This document shows positions 9,796-17,777 of a stretch of DNA of 64,000 bases, one piece after another; position 1 is the first letter of the stretch, and each line of letters starts with the position of its first letter. The DNA is from Shewanella holmiensis (GTDB taxonomy: Bacteria; Pseudomonadota; Gammaproteobacteria; Enterobacterales; Shewanellaceae), in the NCBI RefSeq assembly GCF_025370255.1, contig NZ_JAMTCD010000001.1, forward strand, positions 62,001 to 126,000, given 5' to 3'. The translations under genes were made by a program, and so were the position numbers. The notes under the pieces are model-generated. The model was given only the letters and a program-made list of their open reading frames with translations. It was not told where the DNA came from and made no database searches.

Positions 9796-10911
9796 TTATA
9801 GTGCATTAAAGTAAGCTTTAATCGCTTTTAATCGCACCGTTGCCCCTCCAATAATGTCCATAAAACCTAACGCTGGATGAGGTTTTTCTGCCGATATCCA
9901 CGCAGAACCCGTGGCGCCAATCGGTACGTTATAGCCTTCAGGTTCGATAAACTCAATCACCAAAGTACGACCATGAGATCCCATATTATTGCCCACATGT
10001 TGCCTAACATGCTGAGTACCACTCATCGGGTTAATCATAGCTTCACCTGTCCCTGATGTAATGCTGTGAACTCTTCCCCTGAAAATTTCACCTGGATAAG
10101 CATCGACATAAAACTCAGCAAATTGTCCTTGTTTGATATAACGATATGCTTGATCAGCGATACGCATTTCTAAGAACTTTTTGCTGGTGTCATACAAATG
10201 CATATTACCTAGACGCGTACCCTCTGTGACATTCGTAATGGATAACTGTCCATCATATTGGGCGCGAATTTCACGACGCTTGTCTTGCCATTTAGCAGAG
10301 TCAATTTGAGCATCATAGGACTGTATTTGTGCGTCATGGGATTGCATTTGTGCATCAAGTGCCAACAACTCAGCTTGCATAGCCGATATTTGCGCTGTGT
10401 TAGCATCAATATGCGACATAAGATTATCTTTATCTTGCTGACTTGAAAAATCATTCAACTTAGTCAAACGCTCTAAATTTCGCTTGTCGTTATCAACACT
10501 AAAGACTAAAGCATTTATCTTTTCATTACCGGCATTGCGTTGAGCAATAACCGCATTTTTTTGGCCGATTACTGCATCTTTCTGAGCTTGAAGTGCTTTA
10601 ATTTGCTCGGTGCTGTCCACTGACACTAAGGTGTAAATGAGATCGCCCTTTTTGACCATCTGATTGTGTGTAACATAAATATTTTCAACTTCTTGGCCAA
10701 TTAATGGGCTTAACACCGCATGGGGAGCTTTTACGGTAGAGCTATCGGTTAAATCCGCAGGTGACCAGAATCTATGTCCCGTGAATAATGCAAATGCGAT
10801 AAACATGCCGACACTGATTGAACGAACAGCATTTTTTAAATTCCATTCAATCACGCCTAGTTTCACTAATAACCAAATAATTAGCACGTAAGGCAACATG
10901 ATTTCTTTCAT
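9796..10911 (-). CDS. HlyD/EmrA-type membrane fusion protein (YibH-like)
   Basis: This adaptor-like protein has an unusual N-terminus with two hydrophobic segments (residues about 5-20 and 30-47), then a biotinyl-lipoyl half (SPLIGQEVENIYVTHNQMVKKGDLIY), a long coiled coil (about 110-210) and a HlyD C-terminal region with MRIADQAYRYIKQGQFAEFY. The start ATG overlaps the stop of the upstream membrane protein as ATGA, so the two are translationally coupled. This two-gene arrangement resembles E. coli yibI-yibH, whose function is poorly known. The coiled coil contains three recent-looking heptad repeats. No ABC or MFS partner is encoded next to it. Confidence 0.82.
   Translation of the reverse strand: MKEIMLPYVLIIWLLVKLGVIEWNLKNAVRSISVGMFIAFALFTGHRFWSPADLTDSSTVKAPHAVLSPLIGQEVENIYVTHNQMVKKGDLIYTLVSVDSTEQIKALQAQKDAVIGQKNAVIAQRNAGNEKINALVFSVDNDKRNLERLTKLNDFSSQQDKDNLMSHIDANTAQISAMQAELLALDAQMQSHDAQIQSYDAQIDSAKWQDKRREIRAQYDGQLSITNVTEGTRLGNMHLYDTSKKFLEMRIADQAYRYIKQGQFAEFYVDAYPGEIFRGRVHSITSGTGEAMINPMSGTQHVRQHVGNNMGSHGRTLVIEFIEPEGYNVPIGATGSAWISAEKPHPALGFMDIIGGATVRLKAIKAYFNAL
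10304..10366 (-). repeat. Three degenerate 21-bp tandem repeats inside the coiled-coil coding region
   Basis: Three 21-bp units each begin ATTTG(A/T)GC(A/G)TCA on the plus strand and encode successive heptads containing DAQ (LDAQMQS, HDAQIQS, YDAQIDS). The unit length equals one coiled-coil heptad, suggesting in-frame duplication that lengthened the helix. Confidence 0.75.
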
Positions 10912-11372
10912 GACTGATTACCTTTTATACCATCATTGATGATTTTCGAAATACGATTTGAGACAAGGTCCCAACGTGCAAACGCAATAATAATCGCGAC
11001 TACCCACCAGGCTTTGTCGATGAATAAACCACATAACGACAGGGCAAAAACAATTTGTGTATGTGCGCTCGACATAGCTTGGGCTTTATTTACTGCTACT
11101 TCATGTAATTGCCAGAATAGGTATAAAACATAAACGACTATGGCAAGGGTAATCACAAAAATAAGCCCCATAAAAAACTCTGAATCGAGTAATGCCATAA
11201 TAGACGGGGGCCCACCGGAAAAATATGACTCTGGAATATCCTTACTGTGAACTGTCGCTAAGAACGAAAACCCTTTGCCTACGATAATTACTCCGCATAT
11301 CGCCAATAATCCCTTGATTAATTTCATCAAAAGTTGGCCTTTAGTCGTCTTTAAAACTGTGACTTGCTGCAT
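10908..11372 (-). CDS. Small inner-membrane protein, YibI/DUF3302-like
   Basis: This is a 154-residue membrane protein with three or four hydrophobic segments (residues about 18-35, 70-90, 108-122 and 123-135) separated by a short polar loop (HEVAVNKAQAMSSAHTQ). It has no catalytic motif I recognise. The assignment as YibI/DUF3302-like rests on its position before a YibH-like adaptor with an ATGA overlap and on a similar helix-loop-helix pattern. The start at 11372 (MQQVTVLKTTKGQ) is preferred because GTGGAG lies six bases upstream; the longer frame to 11432 has no such site. Its promoter region holds a 15-bp direct repeat. Confidence 0.65.
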   Translation of the reverse strand: MQQVTVLKTTKGQLLMKLIKGLLAICGVIIVGKGFSFLATVHSKDIPESYFSGGPPSIMALLDSEFFMGLIFVITLAIVVYVLYLFWQLHEVAVNKAQAMSSAHTQIVFALSLCGLFIDKAWWVVAIIIAFARWDLVSNRISKIINDGIKGNQS

Positions 11373-11395
11373 AATAATCTCCACTATGCCTATTG

Positions 11396-11440
11396 AGTAC
11401 AAATGGAATAGTAAACGAAGATTGAAGTACAAATGGAATA
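11396..11440. promoter_or_regulatory. 15-bp direct repeat between yibI-like and LysR genes (candidate operator)
   Basis: AGTACAAATGGAATA occurs exactly at 11396-11410 and again at 11426-11440. The copies are 30 bp apart, about three helical turns, so both would face the same side of the DNA. They lie 24-68 bp upstream of the membrane-protein start. Binding by the divergent LysR regulator is only a guess. Confidence 0.55.
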
Positions 11441-11600
11441 TAGGTTATTCCTGTTATAAGATGAGTTATGCCTTGTGCGAAACGAGTAATAATAAGCAGA
11501 CAATGTTATGCTACTTATTGAATGTCATCATAAATTTGTTCACATCAAATTTGACTTTCACTACCGCTAAAACAGTATTTAGCCAATATTAGAAAAATGG

Positions 11601-12404
11601 ATGAGTATGGATCTCAATGCGTTAAATGTGTTCGTGACCTTATTTAAGTCTGGTTCAACACTCCGTGCAGCAGCAAAACTTAATCGCTCTCAGTCTTTTG
11701 TTTCAAAAACGCTGGCACAGTTGAGAGAAGAATTAGGCGACCCATTATTTATTCGTACCGCACATGGTTTGCAACCAACATCATACGCCACCCAAATCGC
11801 ACCTAAGCTACAAAATGCTATCGAGCAAATCTCTGTGGCATTAGAGCCTGAAACCTTCAGCCCAGCTAAATTGCAATTTATTTCCATTCATATATCTGAG
11901 CCTTTGCTGGTTATGATAGCCAAGCCCCTGATCAACAAAATCAGATCGTATACCGATGCCATCATTGAGATCAGACAATGGCGTAAAGATAGCAACAACG
12001 CATTAATCGATGGCAATATTGATATAGGTATTCAAGCTTTAAAAGAACGCTCGCAAGAGCTTTATCAAAAGAAAGTGGCCAGTGCCGCCGCGAAACTGAT
12101 TGGTAATCAGTCAGGGGAATATGTCAAACTGATGGTTGACGATTACAATGAAAACCTTGATTTATACCGTTCTGTGATCGATGAGAATATCAATGCCACA
12201 ATATTAGTGGATAATTATGCTGTATTAAGTCAACTAATGGATCAGCATTGTACGTATAGTTTTCAATTACCGGATAAAAAATATAACGACGATATTGGTG
12301 TCGATATTGCCATCATTTGCCATTCTGCGAAACGTTATAATCCCAAGACAGTGTGGTTGTCTGAAATTTGTGAATCAGTGATAAACGCTGCCATTGAAAA
12401 ATAA
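11601..12404 (+). CDS. LysR family transcriptional regulator (short)
   Basis: The protein has the LysR helix-turn-helix at its N-terminus (LNALNVFVTLFKSGSTLRAA, then LNRSQSFVSKTLAQLREELG and the wing GDPLFIRTAHGL). At 267 residues it is shorter than the usual 300, because the substrate-binding half from about residue 95 is reduced and poorly conserved. It is divergent from the YibI/YibH-like operon, the usual position for a LysR regulator of its neighbour. The effector is not known. No frameshift is evident. Confidence 0.85.
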   Translation: MSMDLNALNVFVTLFKSGSTLRAAAKLNRSQSFVSKTLAQLREELGDPLFIRTAHGLQPTSYATQIAPKLQNAIEQISVALEPETFSPAKLQFISIHISEPLLVMIAKPLINKIRSYTDAIIEIRQWRKDSNNALIDGNIDIGIQALKERSQELYQKKVASAAAKLIGNQSGEYVKLMVDDYNENLDLYRSVIDENINATILVDNYAVLSQLMDQHCTYSFQLPDKKYNDDIGVDIAIICHSAKRYNPKTVWLSEICESVINAAIEK

Positions 12405-12446
12405 GGTCTTTTTAAATAAAACTTGGTGTCAAGTGAGGTGTATTAA

Positions 12447-15158
12447 ATGAGTCAACGTAGTATTGTTTCATTATTTAAGCCCACCTCTGTTGCGGTGATC
12501 GGCGCATCAGATAACCCAGCACGCGCTGGCCGAGCCATTATGCGTAATCTACTGTCTGGCGGATTTTCGGGGCCTATTATGCCGGTTACGCCTAAATATA
12601 CAGCGGTGATGGGCGTATTGGCTTATCCCAATATTGAGGCATTACCTGTCAAACCTGATTTGGCAATTATTTGTACCGCCGCCCATCGCGTCCCTTCGAT
12701 TATTGAGCGCTTAGCGCAATTTGGTTGTAAAGCTGCAATTATCATGGCCAGTGGCATGGCTGATACACTTGATGACAATGGGATAAGTTTACTTGCCCTC
12801 ACCCAACAACATGCAAAACGCTACGGTATGCGTATTTTAGGTCCGAACAGTTTAGGTATGATATTGCCGACTATCGGATTGAATGCCAGTCTGGCTCATG
12901 CCAGTGCGAAAGCAGGTAAAGTCGCATTCGTGTCACAATCAGCAGCCATTTGCACTACAGTGCTCGATTGGGCCAATAATAAAGATATTGGTTTTTCTTC
13001 ATTCATATCCCTTGGCGATGCTTCAGATATCGATTTTGATGAGCTATTAGACTATCTTGGCCGAGACAGTAAAACCTCTGCCATCATGTTGTACATTGAT
13101 TCCATTAACGACAAGCGCCGATTTCTGTCTGCCGCAAGGGCTGCTTCACGTAACAAGCCCATATTCGTGATTAAATCTGGCCGAAGTCACGAAGGCGCAA
13201 GAGCTGCAATGATCCACACTGGCGGAGTACGTGGTAATGATGCTGTATTTGAAGCTGCGTTTCGTCGAGCTGGTATGCTGCGAGTTAACGACCTAATTGA
13301 ATTATTTGCCGCGGTAGAAAGTCTTGCCCATGCCAGCGCACTAAAAGGTGAACGTTTGGCCATTATGAGCAACGGCGGTGGACCTGCAGTATTAGCCGCC
13401 GATGAGTTAATCATCAAAGGCGGTAAATTGGCACAATTATCCCCTGACTTACTTAATGATTTAAATCAGTATTTACCCAGCACTTGGTCAAAACAAAACC
13501 CCATAGATATGGTGGGTGATGCTAATGCTAAACGCTATGCCGACACATTAAAACGTCTGATGGATGAAGATAATATTGATGCAATTTTGATTTTACATTC
13601 ACCATCGATTTTGCAACAAAGCGAACAAATTGCCCAAGGTATCATCGACACTTACTCACAACATCCTCGAAAAAACAGACTCAATATTTTGACCAACTGG
13701 AGTGGTGAAGACTCAGCCTATGTGGCGCGTAAAAAATTTAATCAGGCCAGCATCCCGACATACCGGACACCAGAGGGAGCTGTGCGGGCATTTATGCACA
13801 TGGTTGAATACCGCCGCAATCAAAAATTACTACAAGAAGTACCGCAATCGATACCAGATAACATCCCAACTGACAGCGCGACAGCAAGGCAATTGTTGCA
13901 AGCCTATCAAAATGAAAATCAGTTGGTGCTTGGTACATATCAGGTCAGTAATATCTTAAAAGCCTATGGCTTAAACACGATTAATACTTGGTTTGTAACC
14001 GATGTAGCCGATGCGGTATCTGTAGCGGATAACGCCGGTTACCCCGTAGCCTTAAAAGTACAATCTCCTGACTTACAATATAAATCTGATGTTCATGGTG
14101 TCATGCTTAACTTAACCAGTTCAGAAGAGGTTAACCAAGCCGCACACTCAATTATTGATAGAGTGCATCAAGTAAACCCCAATGCACGGATTGAGGGCTT
14201 AGTAATACAGAAAATGGCGTTAACAGCAGGAACCCAAGAAATTCGCGTCTCTGTGATCAACGATCCGGTGTTTGGTCCGGCAATTTGTTTAGGTGAAAGT
14301 GGCACCCAATGGGATCCCACACAAGATGCATCTGTAGCCCTTCCTCCACTGAATATGACCTTGGCACGGTATATGGTTATTCAGGCGCTTAAAACCAATA
14401 AACTTCGCGACCGTCACCTGCCCCTCGGGCTGAATATGAACGCGCTATGTGTCATGTTGACTCAAATTTCTCATCTGATTATTGATTGCCCTGAAATCGC
14501 CGAAATCGATTTTAATCCCGTACTTGCTGCAGGCGAAAATATTACCTTGCTTGATGTTGACGTGCGATTACATCCAACAGGGCACGATAGTAGTAACCGT
14601 CTTGCCATCTTACCCTACCCAAAAGAGCTAGAAGAAACCTTGATCTTAAAAAATGGCTTAGAGGTAATGTTAAGACCGATATTGCCTGAAGATGAGCCCA
14701 AACACATGGACTTTGATAACGCATTATCAGAAGAAGATAGATACAAACGCTACTTTGGCGTGCGCTCTAAAATGACCCATGAAGAAATGGCAGTATTAAC
14801 CCAGATTGATTATTCTCGTGAAATGGCGTTTATTGCGACAACAAAACTTGCAGATGGGCAAGAGCTTACCTTAGGTGCGGTAAGAGCATCCACAGATCCT
14901 GATAATACTGAAGCTGAATTTGCTATGGCAGTGCGAACTGATTACCAAGGTATTGGTTTAGGTAAACGGCTACTTGAAAAACTCATTCATTATTATCGTG
15001 GTAACAACACCCCGGTGCTTACTGGGTTTACCATGTTTGAAAACCGTAACATGGCTAATTTAGCCAAGTCATTGGGCTTTGAGGTGACATTTGATATGGA
15101 AGAACACCTGATTAAAATGCACATGGCGTTTGACCGTAAGAACAATCCGACTGAGTAA
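12447..15158 (+). CDS. patZ: Protein lysine acetyltransferase, Pat/PatZ type (acyl-CoA synthetase-like plus GNAT)
   Basis: The 903-residue protein has the layout of Pat/PatZ/Pka. A CoA-binding Rossmann domain comes first (SVAVIGASDNPARAGRAIMR), followed by succinyl-CoA-ligase-like domains (residues about 150-460). An ATP-grasp domain (about 480-700, ending in EIAEIDFNPVLA) and a C-terminal GNAT domain (about 735-890, acetyl-CoA motif DYQGIGLGKRLLEKL) complete it. In enterobacteria such enzymes acetylate metabolic enzymes such as acetyl-CoA synthetase and are opposed by CobB. The pentapeptide gene starts 14 bases after its stop, so the two may be co-transcribed. The fused domain order makes the family assignment strong; the targets are inference. 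Confidence 0.9.
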   Translation: MSQRSIVSLFKPTSVAVIGASDNPARAGRAIMRNLLSGGFSGPIMPVTPKYTAVMGVLAYPNIEALPVKPDLAIICTAAHRVPSIIERLAQFGCKAAIIMASGMADTLDDNGISLLALTQQHAKRYGMRILGPNSLGMILPTIGLNASLAHASAKAGKVAFVSQSAAICTTVLDWANNKDIGFSSFISLGDASDIDFDELLDYLGRDSKTSAIMLYIDSINDKRRFLSAARAASRNKPIFVIKSGRSHEGARAAMIHTGGVRGNDAVFEAAFRRAGMLRVNDLIELFAAVESLAHASALKGERLAIMSNGGGPAVLAADELIIKGGKLAQLSPDLLNDLNQYLPSTWSKQNPIDMVGDANAKRYADTLKRLMDEDNIDAILILHSPSILQQSEQIAQGIIDTYSQHPRKNRLNILTNWSGEDSAYVARKKFNQASIPTYRTPEGAVRAFMHMVEYRRNQKLLQEVPQSIPDNIPTDSATARQLLQAYQNENQLVLGTYQVSNILKAYGLNTINTWFVTDVADAVSVADNAGYPVALKVQSPDLQYKSDVHGVMLNLTSSEEVNQAAHSIIDRVHQVNPNARIEGLVIQKMALTAGTQEIRVSVINDPVFGPAICLGESGTQWDPTQDASVALPPLNMTLARYMVIQALKTNKLRDRHLPLGLNMNALCVMLTQISHLIIDCPEIAEIDFNPVLAAGENITLLDVDVRLHPTGHDSSNRLAILPYPKELEETLILKNGLEVMLRPILPEDEPKHMDFDNALSEEDRYKRYFGVRSKMTHEEMAVLTQIDYSREMAFIATTKLADGQELTLGAVRASTDPDNTEAEFAMAVRTDYQGIGLGKRLLEKLIHYYRGNNTPVLTGFTMFENRNMANLAKSLGFEVTFDMEEHLIKMHMAFDRKNNPTE

Positions 15159-15172
15159 ACTGACAATTGCAT

Positions 15173-15766
15173 ATGATTCAAGATAACCAACAATATTATG
15201 ATCAATTATTTACAGGGTTATCGCTGAGCGAAACAACGCAAGCATCAGTTGAATTTGAACAGTGTGATTTTAATGGTTGTGACTTTTCAGCTACCACATT
15301 CAGTCATTGTAAGTTCATTAACTGTTCTTTTACTCAATGTAATTTAAGCTTACTCAAAAGTAATTATTCACAATTTTTAGAGGTGCGCTTTATTGATTGT
15401 AAGATGATAGGAATTGATTGGACTAAAGCACATTGGCCTAAATTTACCGTTAATCCCGAGTTATCATTCACACGTTGCATATTAAACGATAGCTCCTTTT
15501 TCGGTTTAACCTTACATGAACTGATTCTTGAAGAGTGTAAAGTACAGGAGGTCGATTTTAGAAGTGGCGACTTTGTTAACTCATCCATGACCTCGAGTGA
15601 TTTTCATAACAGTCTATTTATGCGAACAAACCTACAAAAAGTTGATTTTACTGACTCAGCCAACTTTAATATTAATGTTAATGAAAACAATCTCACTAAG
15701 GCTAAATTTTCCCGCTACGAAGCGCTCAGCTTATTAGAAAGTTTAGGTATAGAGCTTGTTGATTAA
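15173..15766 (+). CDS. Pentapeptide-repeat protein (Qnr/McbG-like fold)
   Basis: The 197-residue protein is made largely of pentapeptide units of the A(D/N)LXX kind, for example CDFNG CDFSA TTFSH CKFIN CSFTQ CNLSL, then an interruption (about residues 75-95) and further units such as VDFRSGDFVNSSMTSSDF. It ends LSLLESLGIELVD, recalling the short C-terminal helix of Qnr proteins. The fold is expected to be a right-handed quadrilateral beta helix. Qnr proteins protect DNA gyrase from quinolones, but most chromosomal relatives are uncharacterised and no such role is claimed here. The ATG at 15173 is preferred over a TTG two codons upstream. Neither start has a strong ribosome binding site. Confidence 0.85.
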   Translation: MIQDNQQYYDQLFTGLSLSETTQASVEFEQCDFNGCDFSATTFSHCKFINCSFTQCNLSLLKSNYSQFLEVRFIDCKMIGIDWTKAHWPKFTVNPELSFTRCILNDSSFFGLTLHELILEECKVQEVDFRSGDFVNSSMTSSDFHNSLFMRTNLQKVDFTDSANFNINVNENNLTKAKFSRYEALSLLESLGIELVD

Positions 15767-16018
15767 ATTAGGTCTTTATTGAACAGGTTTAAACAGCAAC
15801 AGCTAATTTAATCTCGCAAAAATAAAGGTCGTCTTAATCACAAGCTGAATCGATACTAGGTTGTTACCCCACAGTTTTCGTCTTGCATCATACTAAAGTG
15901 CTTTCACGCAGGATTAACTGCCATATCAATAAAGCCTAACACCAAAGAAGCGTTAAGTTGTCAACTTACGCTCCTTTCTATCTTGTCACGCCCTGCTCTT
16001 CCGCTGATGCATTAAACA

Positions 16019-16441
16019 CTATTGATAGACATTTCGCTCACTGGGTAAATCAGTTAAATATTGCAAAAATTCAACTTCATAGCCGTTCGGGTCAATAAAA
16101 TACACGCTTTTGGCATGAGGCTCATTCCCGCCCCAAATTCTTACCTCAAAGCCCGCCGCATTTAAGCGCCCAATCAAAGCATCTAAATTATTTACCACAT
16201 AAGCAAAGTGGGCAACCCCAAGTGCATTTGAGGTTAACTCTCGCACTTTGCCAGTGCCTGAATCATTAAATGACAAGTATTGATTATCATCCCCAAAATG
16301 CAGCCATTTACGCTTTACACCATACCATGTGGACTCACCGCCACCTCTTACTCGCCAATGGGGCATAGCGGCGCGGTAAAATACTAATGTTTGATCTAAA
16401 TCTTTTACCACGATATTTAAATGCTCTAAGTACATATTCAT
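16019..16441 (-). CDS. VOC (glyoxalase/bleomycin-resistance fold) protein, probable SoxR target
   Basis: The 140-residue protein is a single vicinal-oxygen-chelate module: LEHLNIVVKDLDQTLVFY at the start, GVAHFAYVVNNLDALIGRL in the middle and KSVYFIDPNGYEVEFLQYL at the end, with conserved metal-site His and Glu. Glyoxalase-like or antibiotic-binding functions are possible. It is divergent from soxR across a perfect SoxR box whose promoter geometry points toward this gene. A role in redox-cycling drug or electrophile stress is therefore likely. The start is ATG 16441 or 16435; AAGGGA precedes both. Confidence 0.88.
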   Translation of the reverse strand: MNMYLEHLNIVVKDLDQTLVFYRAAMPHWRVRGGGESTWYGVKRKWLHFGDDNQYLSFNDSGTGKVRELTSNALGVAHFAYVVNNLDALIGRLNAAGFEVRIWGGNEPHAKSVYFIDPNGYEVEFLQYLTDLPSERNVYQ

Positions 16442-16476
16442 TCCCTTTTTAATTCATGTTTTTACTCTCCGGATAC

Positions 16477-16507
16477 AGCATAAAACCTCAAGTTAACTTG
16501 AGGTAAA
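16477..16507 (-). promoter_or_regulatory. SoxR-box promoter driving the VOC gene
   Basis: ACCTCAAGTTAACTTGAGGT (16485-16504) is a perfect 20-bp palindrome matching the SoxR operator of the E. coli soxS promoter as I remember it. On the minus strand it lies between a -35 TTTACC (complement of 16502-16507) and a -10 TATGCT (complement of 16477-16482). The spacer is 19 bp, the overlong spacing expected for MerR-type activation. The direction is toward the VOC gene. Confidence 0.9.
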
Positions 16508-16548
16508 GTGTTTTTTGATTTATTTTTATAAAAATAATAAGGATTATT

Positions 16549-16995
16549 ATGCTTAACGAATATGATCTATCGGTAGGACAAGTGGCTAAACGCTGTGGCG
16601 TTAAGGTATCGACATTACACTTTTATGAACAAAAGGGATTAATCACATCTTTGCGTAATCAAGGTAATCAGCGTCGTTACCAACGTGATGTGTTAAGAAG
16701 GATCTCTGTCATTAAAGCCGCACAACAGTTTGGTATTAGTTTGCAAGACATTCAGCAGGCATTTAGTCACCTTCCTAATCAACGTACGCCCAATAAAGAT
16801 GATTGGAGCAAACTATCGCAAACCTGGAAAACACAACTCAACGCCCAAATTAATGCTTTAGAAGATTTAAGAGACTCGCTTGAAGGCTGTATCGGTTGTG
16901 GTTGTTTATCCATGTCAAGTTGCCCGCTATATAACCCTAATGACACCTTAGCAACGAATGGGGATGGCGCAGTATTATTGGTCAAGCCTAAATGA
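16549..16995 (+). CDS. soxR: Redox-sensitive transcriptional activator SoxR
   Basis: SoxR is a MerR-family dimer with a [2Fe-2S] cluster that responds to redox-cycling compounds. The protein has a MerR helix-turn-helix (LSVGQVAKRCGVKVSTLHFYEQKGLI reads from residue 5), a dimer helix near residues 75-115, and the cluster motif CIGCGCLSMSSCPL, which supplies the four required cysteines. Its 148-residue length is normal. No soxS is adjacent, which is usual outside enterics, where SoxR acts directly on small target sets. The SoxR box in the shared intergenic region would also place SoxR on its own upstream region. Confidence 0.97.
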   Translation: MLNEYDLSVGQVAKRCGVKVSTLHFYEQKGLITSLRNQGNQRRYQRDVLRRISVIKAAQQFGISLQDIQQAFSHLPNQRTPNKDDWSKLSQTWKTQLNAQINALEDLRDSLEGCIGCGCLSMSSCPLYNPNDTLATNGDGAVLLVKPK

Positions 16996-17024
16996 AAAAG
17001 GGTTTAGTCTTGTGACTAAACCCT
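16995..17024 (-). terminator. Rho-independent terminator of ibpA
   Basis: AGGGTTTAGTC and GACTAAACCCT form a perfect 11-bp stem with a four-base loop. On the minus strand a T-run follows, so it terminates ibpA. It also lies just after soxR on the plus strand. Confidence 0.88.
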
Positions 17025-17073
17025 GATGAAAATAATCATCTAATGGGGGAAGATTGAGAACAATGAAACAAGC

Positions 17074-17523
17074 TTACTCTGTGATGAGTCGAGCTCGTGT
17101 AATTTCAATTTTACGTGCTTTCATTGCTTCTGGAATTTCACGTTCCAAATCAATATTCAACAACCCATTCTCTAACTCTGCACCTATGACTTTAACATGA
17201 TCGGCCAGCTGAAAGGTGCGCTCAAAGCCGCGCTCTGCAATGCCCTGATGTAAATATTTACGTTCATCTTTTTGGTTTGCTTTACTACCTTTAACCAAAA
17301 GTTTTTCACCTTCACTGGTGATATCAAGCTCAGTCATACTAAAACCGGCTACGGCCATTGTAATACGGTAACGGTTTTCACCTAATAATTCGATATTGTA
17401 TGGCGGGTAGCCATTGTTACCATTATTGGCTGCAGCATGTTCAGCCAATTGCGCTAATCGGTCAAAACCAATAGCACTGCGGTAAAGAGGAGTTAAATCT
17501 GGAGAAATAGAAAAATTACGCAT
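17074..17523 (-). CDS. ibpA: Small heat shock protein IbpA/Hsp20
   Basis: IbpA is an ATP-independent holdase that binds unfolding proteins. The 149-residue protein starts [20 protein letters not shown], close to E. coli IbpA, and holds an alpha-crystallin domain (residues about 40-125) with [20 protein letters not shown] and [17 protein letters not shown], then the [14 protein letters not shown] strand. Start 17523 is chosen because AAGGA lies seven bases upstream and that site sits in a thermosensor hairpin; ATG at 17529 would be too close. A sigma32-like promoter and a roughly 135-base leader precede it. ibpB is not adjacent. Confidence 0.95.
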   Translation of the reverse strand: MRNFSISPDLTPLYRSAIGFDRLAQLAEHAAANNGNNGYPPYNIELLGENRYRITMAVAGFSMTELDITSEGEKLLVKGSKANQKDERKYLHQGIAERGFERTFQLADHVKVIGAELENGLLNIDLEREIPEAMKARKIEITRARLITE

Positions 17524-17526
17524 AAT

Positions 17527-17550
17527 CATATCCTTGTCTAAAGCAATATG
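17527..17550 (-). promoter_or_regulatory. ROSE-type RNA thermosensor hairpin in the ibpA leader
   Basis: In the minus-strand RNA, CAUAUUGCUU pairs with AAGGAUAUG around a five-base loop. The helix sequesters the Shine-Dalgarno AAGGA. The characteristic UUGCU opposite AGGA, with its non-canonical G-G (or bulged) position, is the ROSE hallmark. Two more hairpins lie upstream in the leader: GCCA/UGGC (about 17561-17572) and CAUUGC/GCAAUG (about 17580-17602). Confidence 0.8.
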
Positions 17551-17665
17551 TAAAAACATTAAGCCATTATTGGCAAGAGTACATTGCCCTTTCGGCGCAA
17601 TGGGTTGCAAAATGTTAAAACCTCAATTGAGCATTTTTAGTGTGTCATCTTGCTACAAGTTAGAT

Positions 17666-17691
17666 ATGTGGGTACCAATATTGAATTCAAG
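17666..17691 (-). promoter_or_regulatory. Sigma32 (heat-shock) promoter of ibpA
   Basis: On the minus strand CTTGAA (complement of 17686-17691) and CCCACAT (complement of 17666-17672) are 13 bp apart, matching the sigma32 pattern CTTGAA...CCCCAT. Transcription would start near 17660, giving a leader long enough for the ROSE element. Confidence 0.7.
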
Positions 17692-17712
17692 GGTAATCAT
17701 TAAAAAATTCAA

Positions 17713-17746
17713 TAAAAAAGAACAACCCATTGAAAAATGGATTGTT
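17713..17746 (-). terminator. Rho-independent terminator of the 5'-nucleotidase gene
   Basis: On the minus strand AACAATCCATT and AATGGGTTGTT pair, with one G-T wobble, and are followed by a C and six T. It insulates the nucleotidase from the ibpA promoter immediately downstream. Confidence 0.85.
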
Positions 17747-17777
17747 CTTAGAGTGTAATTAGCTATTAATGACTAAA

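Noticed and set aside
11275-11592. 105-codon frame running through the yibI-like start region
   Set aside because: It overlaps the promoter and antisense strand of the membrane gene and contains the direct repeat; no ribosome binding site supports it.
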